DNA from: Stutzerimonas stutzeri
GTDB lineage: Bacteria; Pseudomonadota; Gammaproteobacteria; Pseudomonadales; Pseudomonadaceae
Direction: 5' to 3'
DNA: 64,000 nt
Assembly: GCF_024448715.1 (NCBI RefSeq)
Contig: NZ_JAMOHZ010000006.1
Coordinates: forward strand, 186,001-250,000
This document shows positions 28,861 to 38,797 of this stretch, piece after piece; the stretch's first letter is position 1; the number at the start of each line of letters is the position of its first letter. The notes under the pieces were generated by a model, which was given only the letters and a program-made list of their open reading frames with translations, was not told the DNA's origin and made no database searches. The translations under genes were made by a program, and so were the position numbers.

Positions 28861-29600
28861 GGCAGGGCGATCAAGGAGGCGAAATTCAGGCATTGGAACC
28901 AGGGCACAACCTTGGAAAAACCGGCGCCCAGTAGGCGCTGGCGGTGGGTTTCGAGGCTGTCGGGCTTCATCACGTTTTCGATGGCGCTGCGTTTCTGGGC
29001 GATTTCTAGTTCGCTGTAGCCATTGGCGCGCTTGAAGGCGATGTGCAGGTCAGTGAGCAATTCCTGCTCCTGCTCGTCCTCGAAGCGCAGTTTCTCCGAC
29101 AGGATCAACGCGCCTCCCGGCACCAGCGCCTGGCGGATCTTGCCGAGCAGGACTGGCCGCTGTTCGCGCGGAATGAACTGCAAGGTGAAGTTAAGCGCAA
29201 CCAGCGAGGACGGCTGGAAGTCGAGCGCGAGGACATCCGCCTCGATCACCTCGACCGGCAACAACTCCTGAAACATCGAGTCCTGCGCATGTAGATATTC
29301 GCGACAACGCTCGACCATCGCGGCGGAATTATCTACGGCGATCACCTGGCAGTTATCGGTTTTAACGTGCCGACGCAGCGCCTGGGTCACTGCACCCAGC
29401 GAGCAGCCCAGATCATAGAGGCGAGTATTCGACTGAGCGAATTGCGCAGCCAACACGCCGATGTTCTCAACGATGGTCGGGTAGCCCGGTACCGAGCGCT
29501 TGATCATGTCGGGAAACACCCGCACCACGTCTTCGTTGAAGGCGAAATCCTGGGGCTGTGCGAGGGGCTTGGCGAACAGGCGGTCTGGGTCGTGGATCAC
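28857..29600 (-). CDS. cmoA: Carboxy-SAM synthase
   Basis: Makes carboxy-S-adenosylmethionine from SAM and prephenate for CmoB. The 247-residue product has the nucleotide motif [15 protein letters not shown] (about residues 61-75), NFTLQFIP and the [10 protein letters not shown] segment. The start is GTG at 29600 (reading [13 protein letters not shown]); no better ATG is present near it. Tight overlap with cmoB indicates a two-gene operon. Confidence 0.95.
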   Translation of the reverse strand: MIHDPDRLFAKPLAQPQDFAFNEDVVRVFPDMIKRSVPGYPTIVENIGVLAAQFAQSNTRLYDLGCSLGAVTQALRRHVKTDNCQVIAVDNSAAMVERCREYLHAQDSMFQELLPVEVIEADVLALDFQPSSLVALNFTLQFIPREQRPVLLGKIRQALVPGGALILSEKLRFEDEQEQELLTDLHIAFKRANGYSELEIAQKRSAIENVMKPDSLETHRQRLLGAGFSKVVPWFQCLNFASLIALP

Positions 29601-29705
29601 GGCGGCGTCTGGGCAGGCTGAAAAATAAGGGCGGCATTGTAGCGGAAAGCCGCTCGGATCGCCGTTCGCCAGCGGACGGCCGGCGCAGGCGCTTTGTATT
29701 CGCGA

Positions 29706-30101
29706 TTACTGGACTTCGATACGGCAGTCGAACAGACCGGTCGGCTCCGCGTCGGCTTCCCACGGGCGCTGATAGGTGAGAAACAGACGGCCACTACCGG
29801 TATCGGCTGCCTCGAATCGCCATGTCGAGACGCCGTCGCCGCCGATCATGCCGTTCTCCGGCGAAGTGAACACTTCCGGGCCGAGGCTCTTTAGTTGCTC
29901 GGCTGAGGCGTCGCGAAGATTCCAGCGATAACCGGTGGCCGGGTTACTGGGCAGGCTAAGGATCAACGTCTGGCCTGGCTGCAATGACAGCGGGCAGGCA
30001 GCATCGTCGTTCAGCGCGACGCTACTGGGCGGGGTGTTGGCGCAGCCGGCAACCAGGAGCAGGGAAGCGAACGGCAGCAGGCGGGGCAGAACAGAGTGCA
30101 T
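29706..30101 (-). CDS. icp: Chagasin-like cysteine protease inhibitor, lipoprotein
   Basis: A 131-residue protein of inhibitor family I42. It has a lipoprotein signal with lipobox LVAGC (Cys20), so it should be attached to a membrane. The three inhibitory loops of chagasin are recognisable: NPATGYRW at 53-60, GMIGGDGVSTWRF at 84-96 and RPW at 112-114. P. aeruginosa has a similar inhibitor in the same neighbourhood, next to the lon/AsrA gene. The target protease is not evident in the window; it could act on host, competitor or own papain-like enzymes. Confidence 0.9.
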   Translation of the reverse strand: MHSVLPRLLPFASLLLVAGCANTPPSSVALNDDAACPLSLQPGQTLILSLPSNPATGYRWNLRDASAEQLKSLGPEVFTSPENGMIGGDGVSTWRFEAADTGSGRLFLTYQRPWEADAEPTGLFDCRIEVQ

Positions 30102-30238
30102 GGGGCGACCGGCTCAAGAAGGAAAAGGAAGGCTCGGGTGTTGGGGTAAAACCTTAAAACCCTGGCAGCTGATCGTAAAGGCGTCAGTATGATTGTCAGG
30201 GTTGTTCGTGCTGCTATCGGGTTCTGCACGTAAACGAG

Positions 30239-30266
30239 CGGGCCGCGCTACGCAAGTCGCGGCCCG
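30239..30266 (-). terminator. Hairpin after lon
   Basis: A perfect 9-bp stem (CGGGCCGCG / CGCGGCCCG, 10-nt loop) lies 14 nt past the lon stop. It is a plausible 3'-end hairpin, but without a clear T-run on the minus strand. Confidence 0.5.
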
Positions 30267-30280
30267 TTGAGTTCACCGGA

Positions 30281-32662
30281 TCAGAACAGCACCTTGACCA
30301 CATCACTGAAGCGCTTGGCGAAATGCATCGTCAGGCCTTCTTTCAAGTAGTCCGGCAGCTCCTCGAAGTCACCCCGGTTCAGCTCGGGGATGATCAGTTC
30401 GTAGAGCTTCAGGCGCCGGGCCGCGATCACCTTTTCACGCAGGCCGCCGATGGGCAGGACCAGGCCGGTCAGGGTCAGCTCGCCGGTCATGGCTACGCCT
30501 TTCTTCGGTGCCTGGTTGCGTGCCAGCGATAGCAGCGCGCTGGCCATGCTGATGCCAGCGCTGGGACCATCTTTCGGCGTCGCGCCTTCCGGCACATGCA
30601 TATGCACGAAGGCCTGATCGAAGAATTTCGGGTCGCCTTTGAATTCTTTCAAATGCGCGTTCACGTAGCTGAAGGCGATTTCGGCCGACTCCTTCATCAC
30701 CTCGCCCAGCTTGCCGGTGAGTTTGAAGCCGCGGTTGAGCGTATGGATGCGCGTCGCCTCGATCGGCAGGGTGGCGCCGCCCATGCTGTTCCACGCGAGC
30801 CCGGTAACCACGCCGACGCCGTTGAGCAATTGCTCCGGGTGCCAGAACGCCATGCCCAGGTAGCTCTCGATGTCCTTCGGGCCGATCTTGATCTTGCTAT
30901 CGGGTTCGTCCAGCAACTTGACCACTGCCTTGCGTACCAGCTTGCCGAGCTGCTTATCCAGCTGTCGCACCCCGGCTTCCCGTGCATAACCCTCGATCAA
31001 GCCGCGCAACGCGCTGTCGCTGATCGATAGGCGATTCTTCGGTACACCGGCCCGCTCCAGCTGCCGCGGCCATAGGTGGCGCTTGGCGATGGCGAGCTTC
31101 TCTTCGGTGATGTAACCGGATAGGCGAATGATCTCCATGCGATCGAGCAGCGGCCCGGGGATCGAATAAAGGCTGTTAGCCGTGCAGACGAACAGCACTT
31201 TTGAAAGGTCGAGGCGCAAATCAAGGTAGTGATCCAGGAAGCCGACGTTCTGCTCCGGGTCGAGGGTCTCCAGTAGCGCCGAGGCCGGATCGCCCTGATG
31301 GCTGTTGCCCAGTTTGTCGACCTCGTCGAGCATGATCACCGGGTTCATCACCTCCACTTCCTTCAATGCTTGCACCACTTTGCCGGGCAACGCGCCGATG
31401 TAGGTGCGGCGATGGCCCTTGATCTCCGCCTCGTCACGCATGCCGCCGACGCTGAATCGGTAGAACGGACGTCCCAGGGATTCCGCGATGGATTTGCCGA
31501 TACTGGTTTTGCCCACGCCTGGCGGGCCGACCAGCAGCACGATGGAACCGGCGATCTCGCCGCGAAACGCGCCTACCGCGAGAAACTCGATGATGCGGCT
31601 TTTGATGTCGTCGAGCCCGGCGTGGTGCTCGTTGAGTATCTTTCGCGCCCGTGCGAGGTCCAGCTTGTCCTCGCTGTACAGGCCCCAGGGCATCGAAGTG
31701 GCCCAATCCAGATAGTTGCGGGTCACCGCGTATTCCGGCGAGCCGGTTTCCAGCACCGAGATCTTCTGCAGTTCGTCGTCGATACGTTTTTGTGCCGCGG
31801 GCGGTACCACCTTGCCCTCCAGGCGCGAGCGGAACTCATCGGCGTCGGCGCTGCGGTCGTCCTTGGTGATGCCCAGCTCCTGTTGGATGATCTTCAATTG
31901 TTCCTTTAGGAAGAACTCGCGCTGGCGTTCGCCAATCTTGCGATTAACCTCGCCGGTGAGCTCCTTTTGCAGCTTCGCTACTTCGACTTCCTTGCGCAGC
32001 AGCGGCAGCACTTTCTCCATACGCTTGAGCACCGGAACCGTGTCCAGCACTTCCTGCAATTCCAAGCCCGGAGCAGTAGTCAGCGCAGCGGCGAAGTCGG
32101 TCAGCGGCGACGGTGCGTTCGGGCTGAAGCGATTGAGGTAGTTCTTCAACTCTTCGCTGTATAGCGGATTGAGCGGCAGCAGCTCCTTGATCGCATTGAT
32201 CAGCGCCATGCCGTAGGCCTTCACCTCGTCGCGCGGATCTTCGTCGCTCTGCGGATAATCCACCTCCACCAGATACGGCGGCTTACGCCGTAGCCAGCCA
32301 CGGATCCTCACGCGCGCCATGCCTTGTGCGACGAACTGCAGCTTGCCGCCCTCTTTGGATGCGTGATGCACGCGAACCATGGTGCCGTGTTCGGGCAGGC
32401 TGTCGGGATCGAAACTGGCTGCATCCTGTACCGGCGTGTCCATATAGAACAGCGCAAGGCGCTGGTGCGGTGTCTTCGATACCCGCTCCAGGGTTTCGGC
32501 CCAAGGCTCCTCGTTGACGATGACCGGCAGCACCTGAGCGGGAAAGAAAGGCCGGTTGTGCACCGGGATGACGTAAAGCTTGTCCGGCAGTTCCTGATCC
32601 GGCAGCACCAGGCCGGTGGAAGAAATGTCCTGCTCGAATTCCTGATTACTGTCGTCGTTCAT
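30281..32662 (-). CDS. Lon-family ATP-dependent protease (AsrA type)
   Basis: A 793-residue LonA protein: N-terminal substrate-binding LAN domain (starting near YVIPVHNRPFFPAQVLPV), central coiled part, AAA module with Walker A GPPGVGKT, and C-terminal protease with Ser701 (KDGPSAGI) and Lys744 (LREKVIAARR). It is not the classic heat-shock Lon that follows clpX; the position beside pruR-putA and the inhibitor gene matches the second Lon of P. aeruginosa, AsrA, linked to the heat-shock response and aminoglycoside resistance. The ATG at 32662 has AGGTG nearby. Proteolytic function is firm; the physiological role is inferred from synteny. Confidence 0.94.
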   Translation of the reverse strand: MNDDSNQEFEQDISSTGLVLPDQELPDKLYVIPVHNRPFFPAQVLPVIVNEEPWAETLERVSKTPHQRLALFYMDTPVQDAASFDPDSLPEHGTMVRVHHASKEGGKLQFVAQGMARVRIRGWLRRKPPYLVEVDYPQSDEDPRDEVKAYGMALINAIKELLPLNPLYSEELKNYLNRFSPNAPSPLTDFAAALTTAPGLELQEVLDTVPVLKRMEKVLPLLRKEVEVAKLQKELTGEVNRKIGERQREFFLKEQLKIIQQELGITKDDRSADADEFRSRLEGKVVPPAAQKRIDDELQKISVLETGSPEYAVTRNYLDWATSMPWGLYSEDKLDLARARKILNEHHAGLDDIKSRIIEFLAVGAFRGEIAGSIVLLVGPPGVGKTSIGKSIAESLGRPFYRFSVGGMRDEAEIKGHRRTYIGALPGKVVQALKEVEVMNPVIMLDEVDKLGNSHQGDPASALLETLDPEQNVGFLDHYLDLRLDLSKVLFVCTANSLYSIPGPLLDRMEIIRLSGYITEEKLAIAKRHLWPRQLERAGVPKNRLSISDSALRGLIEGYAREAGVRQLDKQLGKLVRKAVVKLLDEPDSKIKIGPKDIESYLGMAFWHPEQLLNGVGVVTGLAWNSMGGATLPIEATRIHTLNRGFKLTGKLGEVMKESAEIAFSYVNAHLKEFKGDPKFFDQAFVHMHVPEGATPKDGPSAGISMASALLSLARNQAPKKGVAMTGELTLTGLVLPIGGLREKVIAARRLKLYELIIPELNRGDFEELPDYLKEGLTMHFAKRFSDVVKVLF

Positions 32663-32813
32663 GCGGCACCTGCTTCGATTACATGTTTCTTAGATGGGTC
32701 TCGGGCAAATGATTTCAATCGGATTGTCATGGGCTCCTGCCTTGGCTGGGAAAACCTGTTCCGCTCCGGTAAAGTGCCGCGACGAAACGGGAACAGACCC
32801 TAGGTACCCCGCC

Positions 32814-33593
32814 ATGCTCAACGCCCGTCTCCTTCGCCTCGATGATCAGGCCCACGAACACGCCCACGACTACCATCAATTGGTACTGTCGCTGGCCGGC
32901 AGTGCGGAATTCGAAGTGGACGGCTCGGGTGGCGAGGTCTGTCGCATGCGTGCTTGTCTGGTGCCGGGCCATGCCGAGCATGAGTTTGCTGGCAAGGGCG
33001 ACAACCGCATGCTGATCATCGATCTCGACGAGCAAGACGTGAGTAATGATGATCCGCGCTTATTGGCCCAGTTGTTCGAGACGCCACGCTATCCCGCACT
33101 GGATGCCGATTTTCATAATCTGCTCAATTACGCTGGCGCCGAGCTTGCGCGCTACGGTAGTGATCCGCTGCTAGCGCGCGCATTGGGCGGCGTGCTGCTG
33201 CGGGCGCTGCATTTGCGTGTATTCGGAGAGTCGACGCGCCGGCCGACCGGTGCGCTGGATATCGCCCGTCTCGATGCACACATCGAAAGCAATCTGGCGC
33301 GACGGATCACCGTTGCCGAGCTGGCACAGGTGGTCTGTCTGAGCCCCAGCCACTTCCACGCGCAGTTCAAGGACAGCGTCGGCCTCACGCCCCATCAATA
33401 CTTGCTTAAAAGCCGCCTTGATCGAGCCAGCCGTTTATTACGGGAAAGTCCGTTGCCGCTGGTAAGAATTGCCGAAGAGTGTGGCTTTTCCAGCCAGAGT
33501 GCATTGACCACCGCCACACGACGTTATCTCGGACTGACGCCCAAAAGATTGCGCAGCAGCGACGAAACGCCTGAATCAAAAATGCACCGATAA
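32814..33593 (+). CDS. pruR: AraC-family regulator of proline use
   Basis: A 259-residue regulator with an N-terminal cupin-like domain (HAHDYHQLVLSLAGSAEFEVDG) and a C-terminal AraC/XylS double helix-turn-helix (about residues 160-250), including LAQVVCLSPSHFHAQFKDSVGLTPHQYLL and IAEECGFSSQSALTTATRRYLGLTP. The ATG at 32814 gives a family-like start. It lies upstream of putA on the same strand with 242 nt between, as pruR does in P. aeruginosa, where it activates put genes in response to proline. Ligand response is inferred. Confidence 0.88.
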   Translation: MLNARLLRLDDQAHEHAHDYHQLVLSLAGSAEFEVDGSGGEVCRMRACLVPGHAEHEFAGKGDNRMLIIDLDEQDVSNDDPRLLAQLFETPRYPALDADFHNLLNYAGAELARYGSDPLLARALGGVLLRALHLRVFGESTRRPTGALDIARLDAHIESNLARRITVAELAQVVCLSPSHFHAQFKDSVGLTPHQYLLKSRLDRASRLLRESPLPLVRIAEECGFSSQSALTTATRRYLGLTPKRLRSSDETPESKMHR

Positions 33594-33685
33594 GGTGCGT
33601 TATTCGTTGTCTGGTCATTATTTCGCATCGTCCTAGCGAACTTTCATGACGGCGTTCTGACAGTCCGAAAACCCCGTAGCTTTCT

Positions 33686-33721
33686 GCAAAACTTCCATAG
33701 TTTTGCGCAACAACGCAAAAC
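33686..33721 (+). promoter_or_regulatory. Triple GCAAAAC element before putA (possible PruR operator)
   Basis: Three copies of GCAAAAC in alternating orientation lie within 36 nt: GCAAAACT at 33686-33693, its reverse complement AGTTTTGC at 33699-33706, and CGCAAAAC at 33714-33721, which also pairs with GTTTTGCG at 33700-33707. The two nested 8-bp inverted repeats share their middle arm. This sits 115-150 nt before putA and is a strong candidate binding site for PruR or another regulator. No footprint data are available here. Confidence 0.55.
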
Positions 33722-33835
33722 CCTCCCGCCGTAGATTCGCCTACCGCGTTCGGCGAGCCGCTGCGCAAATTCGCGCGCGAGCCATCCGCCAAACCAGATC
33801 CAGACACAACAACACTCCACGAGAGGAGCGGCGCG

Positions 33836-36800
33836 ATGTTCAAAGCCGGTCAAGTCTTGCAGGGCGATTTTGCCAATCTGAAAGCCGCCGAATTCTTTCC
33901 CGCTATTAGCGCCAATTACAGCGTTGACGAGGCGGCCTACCTTACCCAACTTTTGCAACTGGCCGATCCCGGCGAAGCGGGCATCGACGCCATTCGCTGT
34001 GAAGCCCGCAGCCTGATCGAAGCCGTGCGCGGTCGTGATAACGCCGTCGATACGCTCGATGCGCTGCTGCGTCAGTACAGCCTGGATACCCACGAAGGGC
34101 TGATGCTGATGTGCCTGGCCGAAGCGCTGTTGCGCGTGCCGGATTCGGCCACTGCCGACGCCCTGATACGTGACAAGCTCAACGCCGCCGAGTGGGAACG
34201 CCACCTTGGCCAGAGCGACAACGTGCTGGTCAATTTCGCCGCCTGGGGCTTGGTGATGACCGGCAAGGTGGTCGACCCGGAAAACGCCGATGGCCGCCCA
34301 AAGAATGTCATCGGTCGACTGGTCAAACGCTCCGGTGAGCCGGTGATCCGCGCCGCGATGAACCAGGCGATGAAGCTGATGGGCAAGCAGTTCGTGCTGG
34401 GTCGCACCATTTCCGAAGCGTTGAAAAACGGCCGTCCGGAACGCGAGAAGGGCTACACCTATTCCTTCGACATGCTCGGCGAAGCGGCACTGACCGTCGA
34501 GGATGCGCGCAAATACATGGCTGACTATCGTCAGGCCGTGGAAACCGTCGGTGCCGAGCCGCAGGTTGGTAAAGGCCCGCGGCCGTCGGTGTCGATCAAG
34601 CTGTCCGCACTGCACCCGCGCTATGAGGTCGCCCAGCGTGAGCGCGTGCTTACCGAGCTGTTCGAGAGCGTGCGCGAGCTGGCGATCCTGGCGCGCAAAC
34701 TCGATGTCGGCATCACTATCGACGCCGAAGAAGCCGATCGCCTCGAACTGTCGTTGGAGCTTTACGAAAAGCTCATGCGCGATCCGGCCATCGTCGGCTG
34801 GGGCGAGTTCGGTCTGGTGATCCAGGCCTACTCCAAGCGTTGCCTGCCGGTGCTGGTCTGGCTGACGCTGCTCGGCAAGGAACTGGGCGCACGGATTCCG
34901 CTGCGTCTGGTCAAGGGCGCCTACTGGGACAGCGAGATCAAGCAGTGCCAGGTTCAGGGGCTGGACGGCTATCCGGTATACACCCGCAAGGAAGGCACGG
35001 ACACTTCCTACCTGGCTTGCGCCCGCTATCTGCTGTCCGAGCACACGCGCGGCGTGATCTACCCGCAGTTCGCCAGCCACAACGCGCATACCGTCAGCTG
35101 CATCCTAGCGATGGTCGGCGAGCTGAAGACGCCTCGCGAGTTCGAATTCCAGCGCCTGCACGGCATGGGCGATGCGCTGTACGACACGGTGATCGAAAAG
35201 TACCGCAAGAACGTGCGTATCTACGCCCCCGTCGGTGCCCACAAGGACCTGCTGCCGTATCTGGTGCGGCGTCTGCTGGAAAACGGCGCCAACTCATCGT
35301 TCGTCCACCAACTGGTCGACCCGCGTGTGCCGGTCGAGACGCTGATCGACCACCCGGTGACCCAGCTGCGTCAGTTCAAGACCCTCGGCAACCATCGCAT
35401 CCCGCTTCCGCCGGCGCTGTACGGCAACCGGACCAACTCGCAAGGCATCAACATGAACATCCAGACTCAGTGGAACGAACTGTCCAGCGCCTACCAGACC
35501 TTCCTCGACTGCCAGTGGCAGGCTGCGCCCGTCATCGCTGGCCATAAGCTGACCGGCGCGCCGCACAAGGTGCATTGCCCGTACGAACTCAGCCAGGAAG
35601 TGGGCACCGCCCAGTTCGCCACCGCCGACCAGGCCAAGCAGGCCATCGATGGGCTGGCCGCTTTCTGGCCGCGCTGGAACGCTACGCCGATCGAGCAGCG
35701 CGCACAGATTCTTGAACGCCTGGGCGACCTGCTTGAAGCCAACCGCGCCGAACTGATGGCCATGTGCACGCTGGAAGCCGGCAAGACCCTGCAGGACGGC
35801 ATCGACGAAGTCCGCGAAGCCGTCGACTTCTGCCGTTACTACGCGCTGCAGGCTCGCCTGAAGCTTGGCCGCGAAGAGCTCAAGGGCCCGACCGGCGAGC
35901 GCAACGAGCTGTTCCACGAAGGCCGTGGTGTGTTCGTCTGCATCAGCCCCTGGAACTTCCCGTTGGCGATCTACCTCGGGCAGATCACTGCCGCTCTGGT
36001 CGCCGGCAACACCGTACTGGCCAAACCGGCCGAGCAGACCAGCCTGATTGCCGCCCGTGCACTGGAACTGATGTTCGAAGCCGGCCTGCCGAAGGAGGCC
36101 ATCGCCTTCCTGCCAGGCGACGGAGCCACGTTGGGCGGCGTGTTCTGTCGTGATCCGCGTGTGGTGGGCGTGTGCTTCACCGGTTCCACCGACACGGCGC
36201 GCATCATCAACCGTCAGCTGGCCGAGAAGGAGGGCGCCATCGCCACCCTGATCGCCGAAACCGGTGGCCAGAACGCGATGATCGTCGATTCCACCGCGCT
36301 GCCCGAGCAGGTGGTCAAGGATGCCGTCGGTTCGGCCTTCACCAGTGCCGGCCAGCGTTGCTCGGCCCTGCGCGTGCTCTACGTGCAGCGCGACATCGCC
36401 GACCGCGTGATCGAGCTGATCAAAGGCGCCATGGCCGAGCTGAAAGTAGGCCCGACCTACTTGCGCGAGAACGATCTGGGTCCAGTGATCGATGCCGAAG
36501 CCCGTGACGGTCTGCTGGCCCACATTCAGCAGCTCAAGGCGGAGGGCAAGTTGATTGCCGAAGCCAAACTGCCCGGCAGTCTCAATGGCCACTTCGTCGC
36601 GCCGGTCGCGTTCGAGATCGGTGGGATCCACGAGCTGAAGAAGGAGCAGTTCGGTCCCGTGCTGCACGTGGTCCGTTTCGATGCGGCGGATCTGGAAAAG
36701 GTCGTCGCCGACATCAATGCCACCGGCTACGGCCTGACACTTGGCGTGCACAGCCGTAACGAGGAGACCGCGGCGCGCATCGAAGCGCTGGCGCGGGTCG

Positions 36801-36997
36801 GCAACCTCTATGTCAACCGCAACCAGGTTGGCGCCGTGGTCGGCGTGCAGCCGTTCGGTGGATGTGGGCTGTCCGGTACTGGCCCGAAAGCGGGCGGCCC
36901 GAGCTACCTGCTGCGCTTCGTCAACGAACGCACCACGTCCACCAACACCACCGCTGTGGGCGGTAACGCGTCCCTGCTGTCGCTGGTCGACGACTGA
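33836..36997 (+). CDS. putA: Bifunctional proline dehydrogenase / P5C dehydrogenase
   Basis: Oxidises proline to glutamate in two steps at the membrane: an FAD proline dehydrogenase followed by an NAD-dependent pyrroline-5-carboxylate dehydrogenase. The 1053-residue product has the PRODH barrel at about residues 180-480 (VRRLLENGANSSFVHQL near its end) and the aldehyde dehydrogenase part at about 560-1035, with the glutamate in AETGGQNA and the catalytic Cys in SAGQRCSALRV. It lacks the N-terminal ribbon-helix-helix of E. coli PutA, so it should not be a DNA-binding autorepressor, which fits control by PruR. Confidence 0.97.
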   Translation: MFKAGQVLQGDFANLKAAEFFPAISANYSVDEAAYLTQLLQLADPGEAGIDAIRCEARSLIEAVRGRDNAVDTLDALLRQYSLDTHEGLMLMCLAEALLRVPDSATADALIRDKLNAAEWERHLGQSDNVLVNFAAWGLVMTGKVVDPENADGRPKNVIGRLVKRSGEPVIRAAMNQAMKLMGKQFVLGRTISEALKNGRPEREKGYTYSFDMLGEAALTVEDARKYMADYRQAVETVGAEPQVGKGPRPSVSIKLSALHPRYEVAQRERVLTELFESVRELAILARKLDVGITIDAEEADRLELSLELYEKLMRDPAIVGWGEFGLVIQAYSKRCLPVLVWLTLLGKELGARIPLRLVKGAYWDSEIKQCQVQGLDGYPVYTRKEGTDTSYLACARYLLSEHTRGVIYPQFASHNAHTVSCILAMVGELKTPREFEFQRLHGMGDALYDTVIEKYRKNVRIYAPVGAHKDLLPYLVRRLLENGANSSFVHQLVDPRVPVETLIDHPVTQLRQFKTLGNHRIPLPPALYGNRTNSQGINMNIQTQWNELSSAYQTFLDCQWQAAPVIAGHKLTGAPHKVHCPYELSQEVGTAQFATADQAKQAIDGLAAFWPRWNATPIEQRAQILERLGDLLEANRAELMAMCTLEAGKTLQDGIDEVREAVDFCRYYALQARLKLGREELKGPTGERNELFHEGRGVFVCISPWNFPLAIYLGQITAALVAGNTVLAKPAEQTSLIAARALELMFEAGLPKEAIAFLPGDGATLGGVFCRDPRVVGVCFTGSTDTARIINRQLAEKEGAIATLIAETGGQNAMIVDSTALPEQVVKDAVGSAFTSAGQRCSALRVLYVQRDIADRVIELIKGAMAELKVGPTYLRENDLGPVIDAEARDGLLAHIQQLKAEGKLIAEAKLPGSLNGHFVAPVAFEIGGIHELKKEQFGPVLHVVRFDAADLEKVVADINATGYGLTLGVHSRNEETAARIEALARVGNLYVNRNQVGAVVGVQPFGGCGLSGTGPKAGGPSYLLRFVNERTTSTNTTAVGGNASLLSLVDD

Positions 36998-37203
36998 TTA
37001 TTAGCTTGGCAACAACAGCCGGCGGCTCGGCTCAGAGACCGTCGGCGAAGTAGAACAACCAGAACAGTTGGCGGATCGCTCTTCCGCCACTGACGGGCCC
37101 GATTGGGTCCGTCGCCGGTGATGGCACGAACCGCCATCGCCCTCTGCCAGGTGGGATCGGGAATACCCTCGCGCCCATCAACAACAACTAACGAGGGAAC
37201 AAG

Positions 37204-38688
37204 ATGAGCATCAGTACACCCACTCTGATCACGTTCGTGATCTATATCGGCGCCATGCTGTTGATTGGCTTCGCCGCCTATCGCGCCACCAAGAATTTCG
37301 ACGACTACATCCTCGGCGGACGCAGCCTGGGCAGTTTCGTCACGGCACTGTCAGCCGGCGCTTCGGACATGAGCGGCTGGCTGCTGATGGGTTTGCCGGG
37401 CGCGATCTTTGTTGCGGGGCTGTCCGAAAGCTGGATCGCCATCGGCCTTATCGCTGGTGCCTGGCTGAACTGGCTGATCGTGGCCGGCCGCCTTCGTGTA
37501 CACACCGAGCGCAACCAGAATGCACTCACGCTGCCCGACTACTTCTCGCACCGTTTCGAAGACGACAGCCGTCTGCTGCGCATCTTCTCGGCGCTGGTTG
37601 TCCTGGTGTTCTTCACTATCTACTGCGCCTCCGGTGTGGTCGCTGGCGCGCGCCTGTTCGAGAGCAGCTTCGGCGTGCCGTACGATCTGGCGCTGTGGAT
37701 CGGCGCTGCAGCAACCATCCTCTACGTGTTCATTGGTGGTTTCCTGGCGGTCAGCTGGACTGACACCGTGCAGGCTACGCTGATGATCTTCGCACTGCTG
37801 ATCACGCCGGTGTTCGTCATCCTCGCGTTAGGCGACATGGGTGCGGCGATGGACACCATCGCCACCCAGAACCCAGCCGCCTTCGACATGTTCAGCGGGC
37901 TGTCCTTCGTCGCCATCATTTCGTTGCTGGCGTGGGGCCTAGGCTACTTCGGCCAGCCGCACATTCTGGTGCGCTTCATGGCCGCCGATTCGGTGAAGAC
38001 CATCCCCAACGCCCGCCGCATCGGCATGGCCTGGATGATTCTGACCCTTGCGGGTGCTGTGGCGGTGGGCTTCTTCGGTATCGCCTATTTCGCCGGGCAT
38101 CCGGAACTGGCCGGCCCGGTCAGCGAGAACGGCGAGCGTGTGTTCATGGAGCTGGTGATGATTCTGTTCAACCCCTGGGTTGCCGGCGTCATCCTCTCCG
38201 GCGTACTGGCCGCAGTGATGAGTACCCTCAGCGCGCAGCTACTTGTCAGCTCCAGCGCCCTGACGCAGGACTTCTACAAGGCCATGCTGCGCAAGAACGC
38301 TTCGCAGACCGAGCTGGTCTGGATCGGCCGCGCGATGGTGCTGCTGATCGCCTTCATCGCCCTGGGCATCGCCTCCAACCCGGACAGCAAGGTGCTGGGC
38401 CTGGTGTCCTACGCATGGGCCGGCTTCGGTGCTGCTTTCGGTCCGGTGGTGTTGATCTCGCTGCTGTGGAAGCACATGACCCGCAACGGCGCGCTGGCCG
38501 GCATGGTCGTGGGCGCCGTCACCGTAGTGGTGTGGAAGGAGTTCATCGGCATGGGGTTGTACGAGATCATCCCGGGCTTCATCCTCGCCAGCATCGCTAT
38601 CGTGGTCTTCAGCAAGATCGGCCAAGGCGCCTCGCCCAGCATGATCAAGCGTTTTGAAGACGCAGAAAACGAATACCACGGCCGCTGA
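37204..38688 (+). CDS. putP: Sodium/proline symporter, first copy
   Basis: Solute:sodium symporter of 494 residues with about 13 membrane helices. Typical PutP stretches include YFSHRFEDDSRLLRIFSAL, SAGASDMSGWLLMGLPGA and GWGLGYFGQPHILVRFM. The ATG at 37204 has GAGGGAACA upstream. It follows putA by 206 nt and is closed by a clear terminator, so it can be transcribed on its own. A second, almost identical copy starts at 39508. Substrate is inferred from family and the putA neighbour. Confidence 0.95.
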   Translation: MSISTPTLITFVIYIGAMLLIGFAAYRATKNFDDYILGGRSLGSFVTALSAGASDMSGWLLMGLPGAIFVAGLSESWIAIGLIAGAWLNWLIVAGRLRVHTERNQNALTLPDYFSHRFEDDSRLLRIFSALVVLVFFTIYCASGVVAGARLFESSFGVPYDLALWIGAAATILYVFIGGFLAVSWTDTVQATLMIFALLITPVFVILALGDMGAAMDTIATQNPAAFDMFSGLSFVAIISLLAWGLGYFGQPHILVRFMAADSVKTIPNARRIGMAWMILTLAGAVAVGFFGIAYFAGHPELAGPVSENGERVFMELVMILFNPWVAGVILSGVLAAVMSTLSAQLLVSSSALTQDFYKAMLRKNASQTELVWIGRAMVLLIAFIALGIASNPDSKVLGLVSYAWAGFGAAFGPVVLISLLWKHMTRNGALAGMVVGAVTVVVWKEFIGMGLYEIIPGFILASIAIVVFSKIGQGASPSMIKRFEDAENEYHGR

Positions 38689-38711
38689 TCAACCGGCTGC
38701 CGTAACAAAGG

Positions 38712-38753
38712 AACCCCGCTGTCGATTACTCCGGCAGCGGGGTTTCTTTTTTC
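38712..38753 (+). terminator. Rho-independent terminator after putP
   Basis: A 10-bp stem (AACCCCGCTG / CAGCGGGGTT) with a 13-nt loop followed by a T-rich tail TCTTTTTTC. It separates the first putP from the downstream genes. Confidence 0.85.
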
Positions 38754-38797
38754 TATGAACTGCCGAGCGTCGGTCGGCTTCGGTTCATGCAGTTCGT

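Noticed and set aside
33638..33660. GAACTT ... TCTGA before putA as an AlgU promoter
   Set aside because: The spacer is only 12 nt instead of 16-17, so it cannot be read by this sigma factor class.
33644..36751. Two long minus-strand frames (481 and 485 codons) opposite putA
   Set aside because: They lie antisense to a fully conserved putA, are rich in Gln, His and Gly as expected for shadow frames, and lack ribosome-binding sites.
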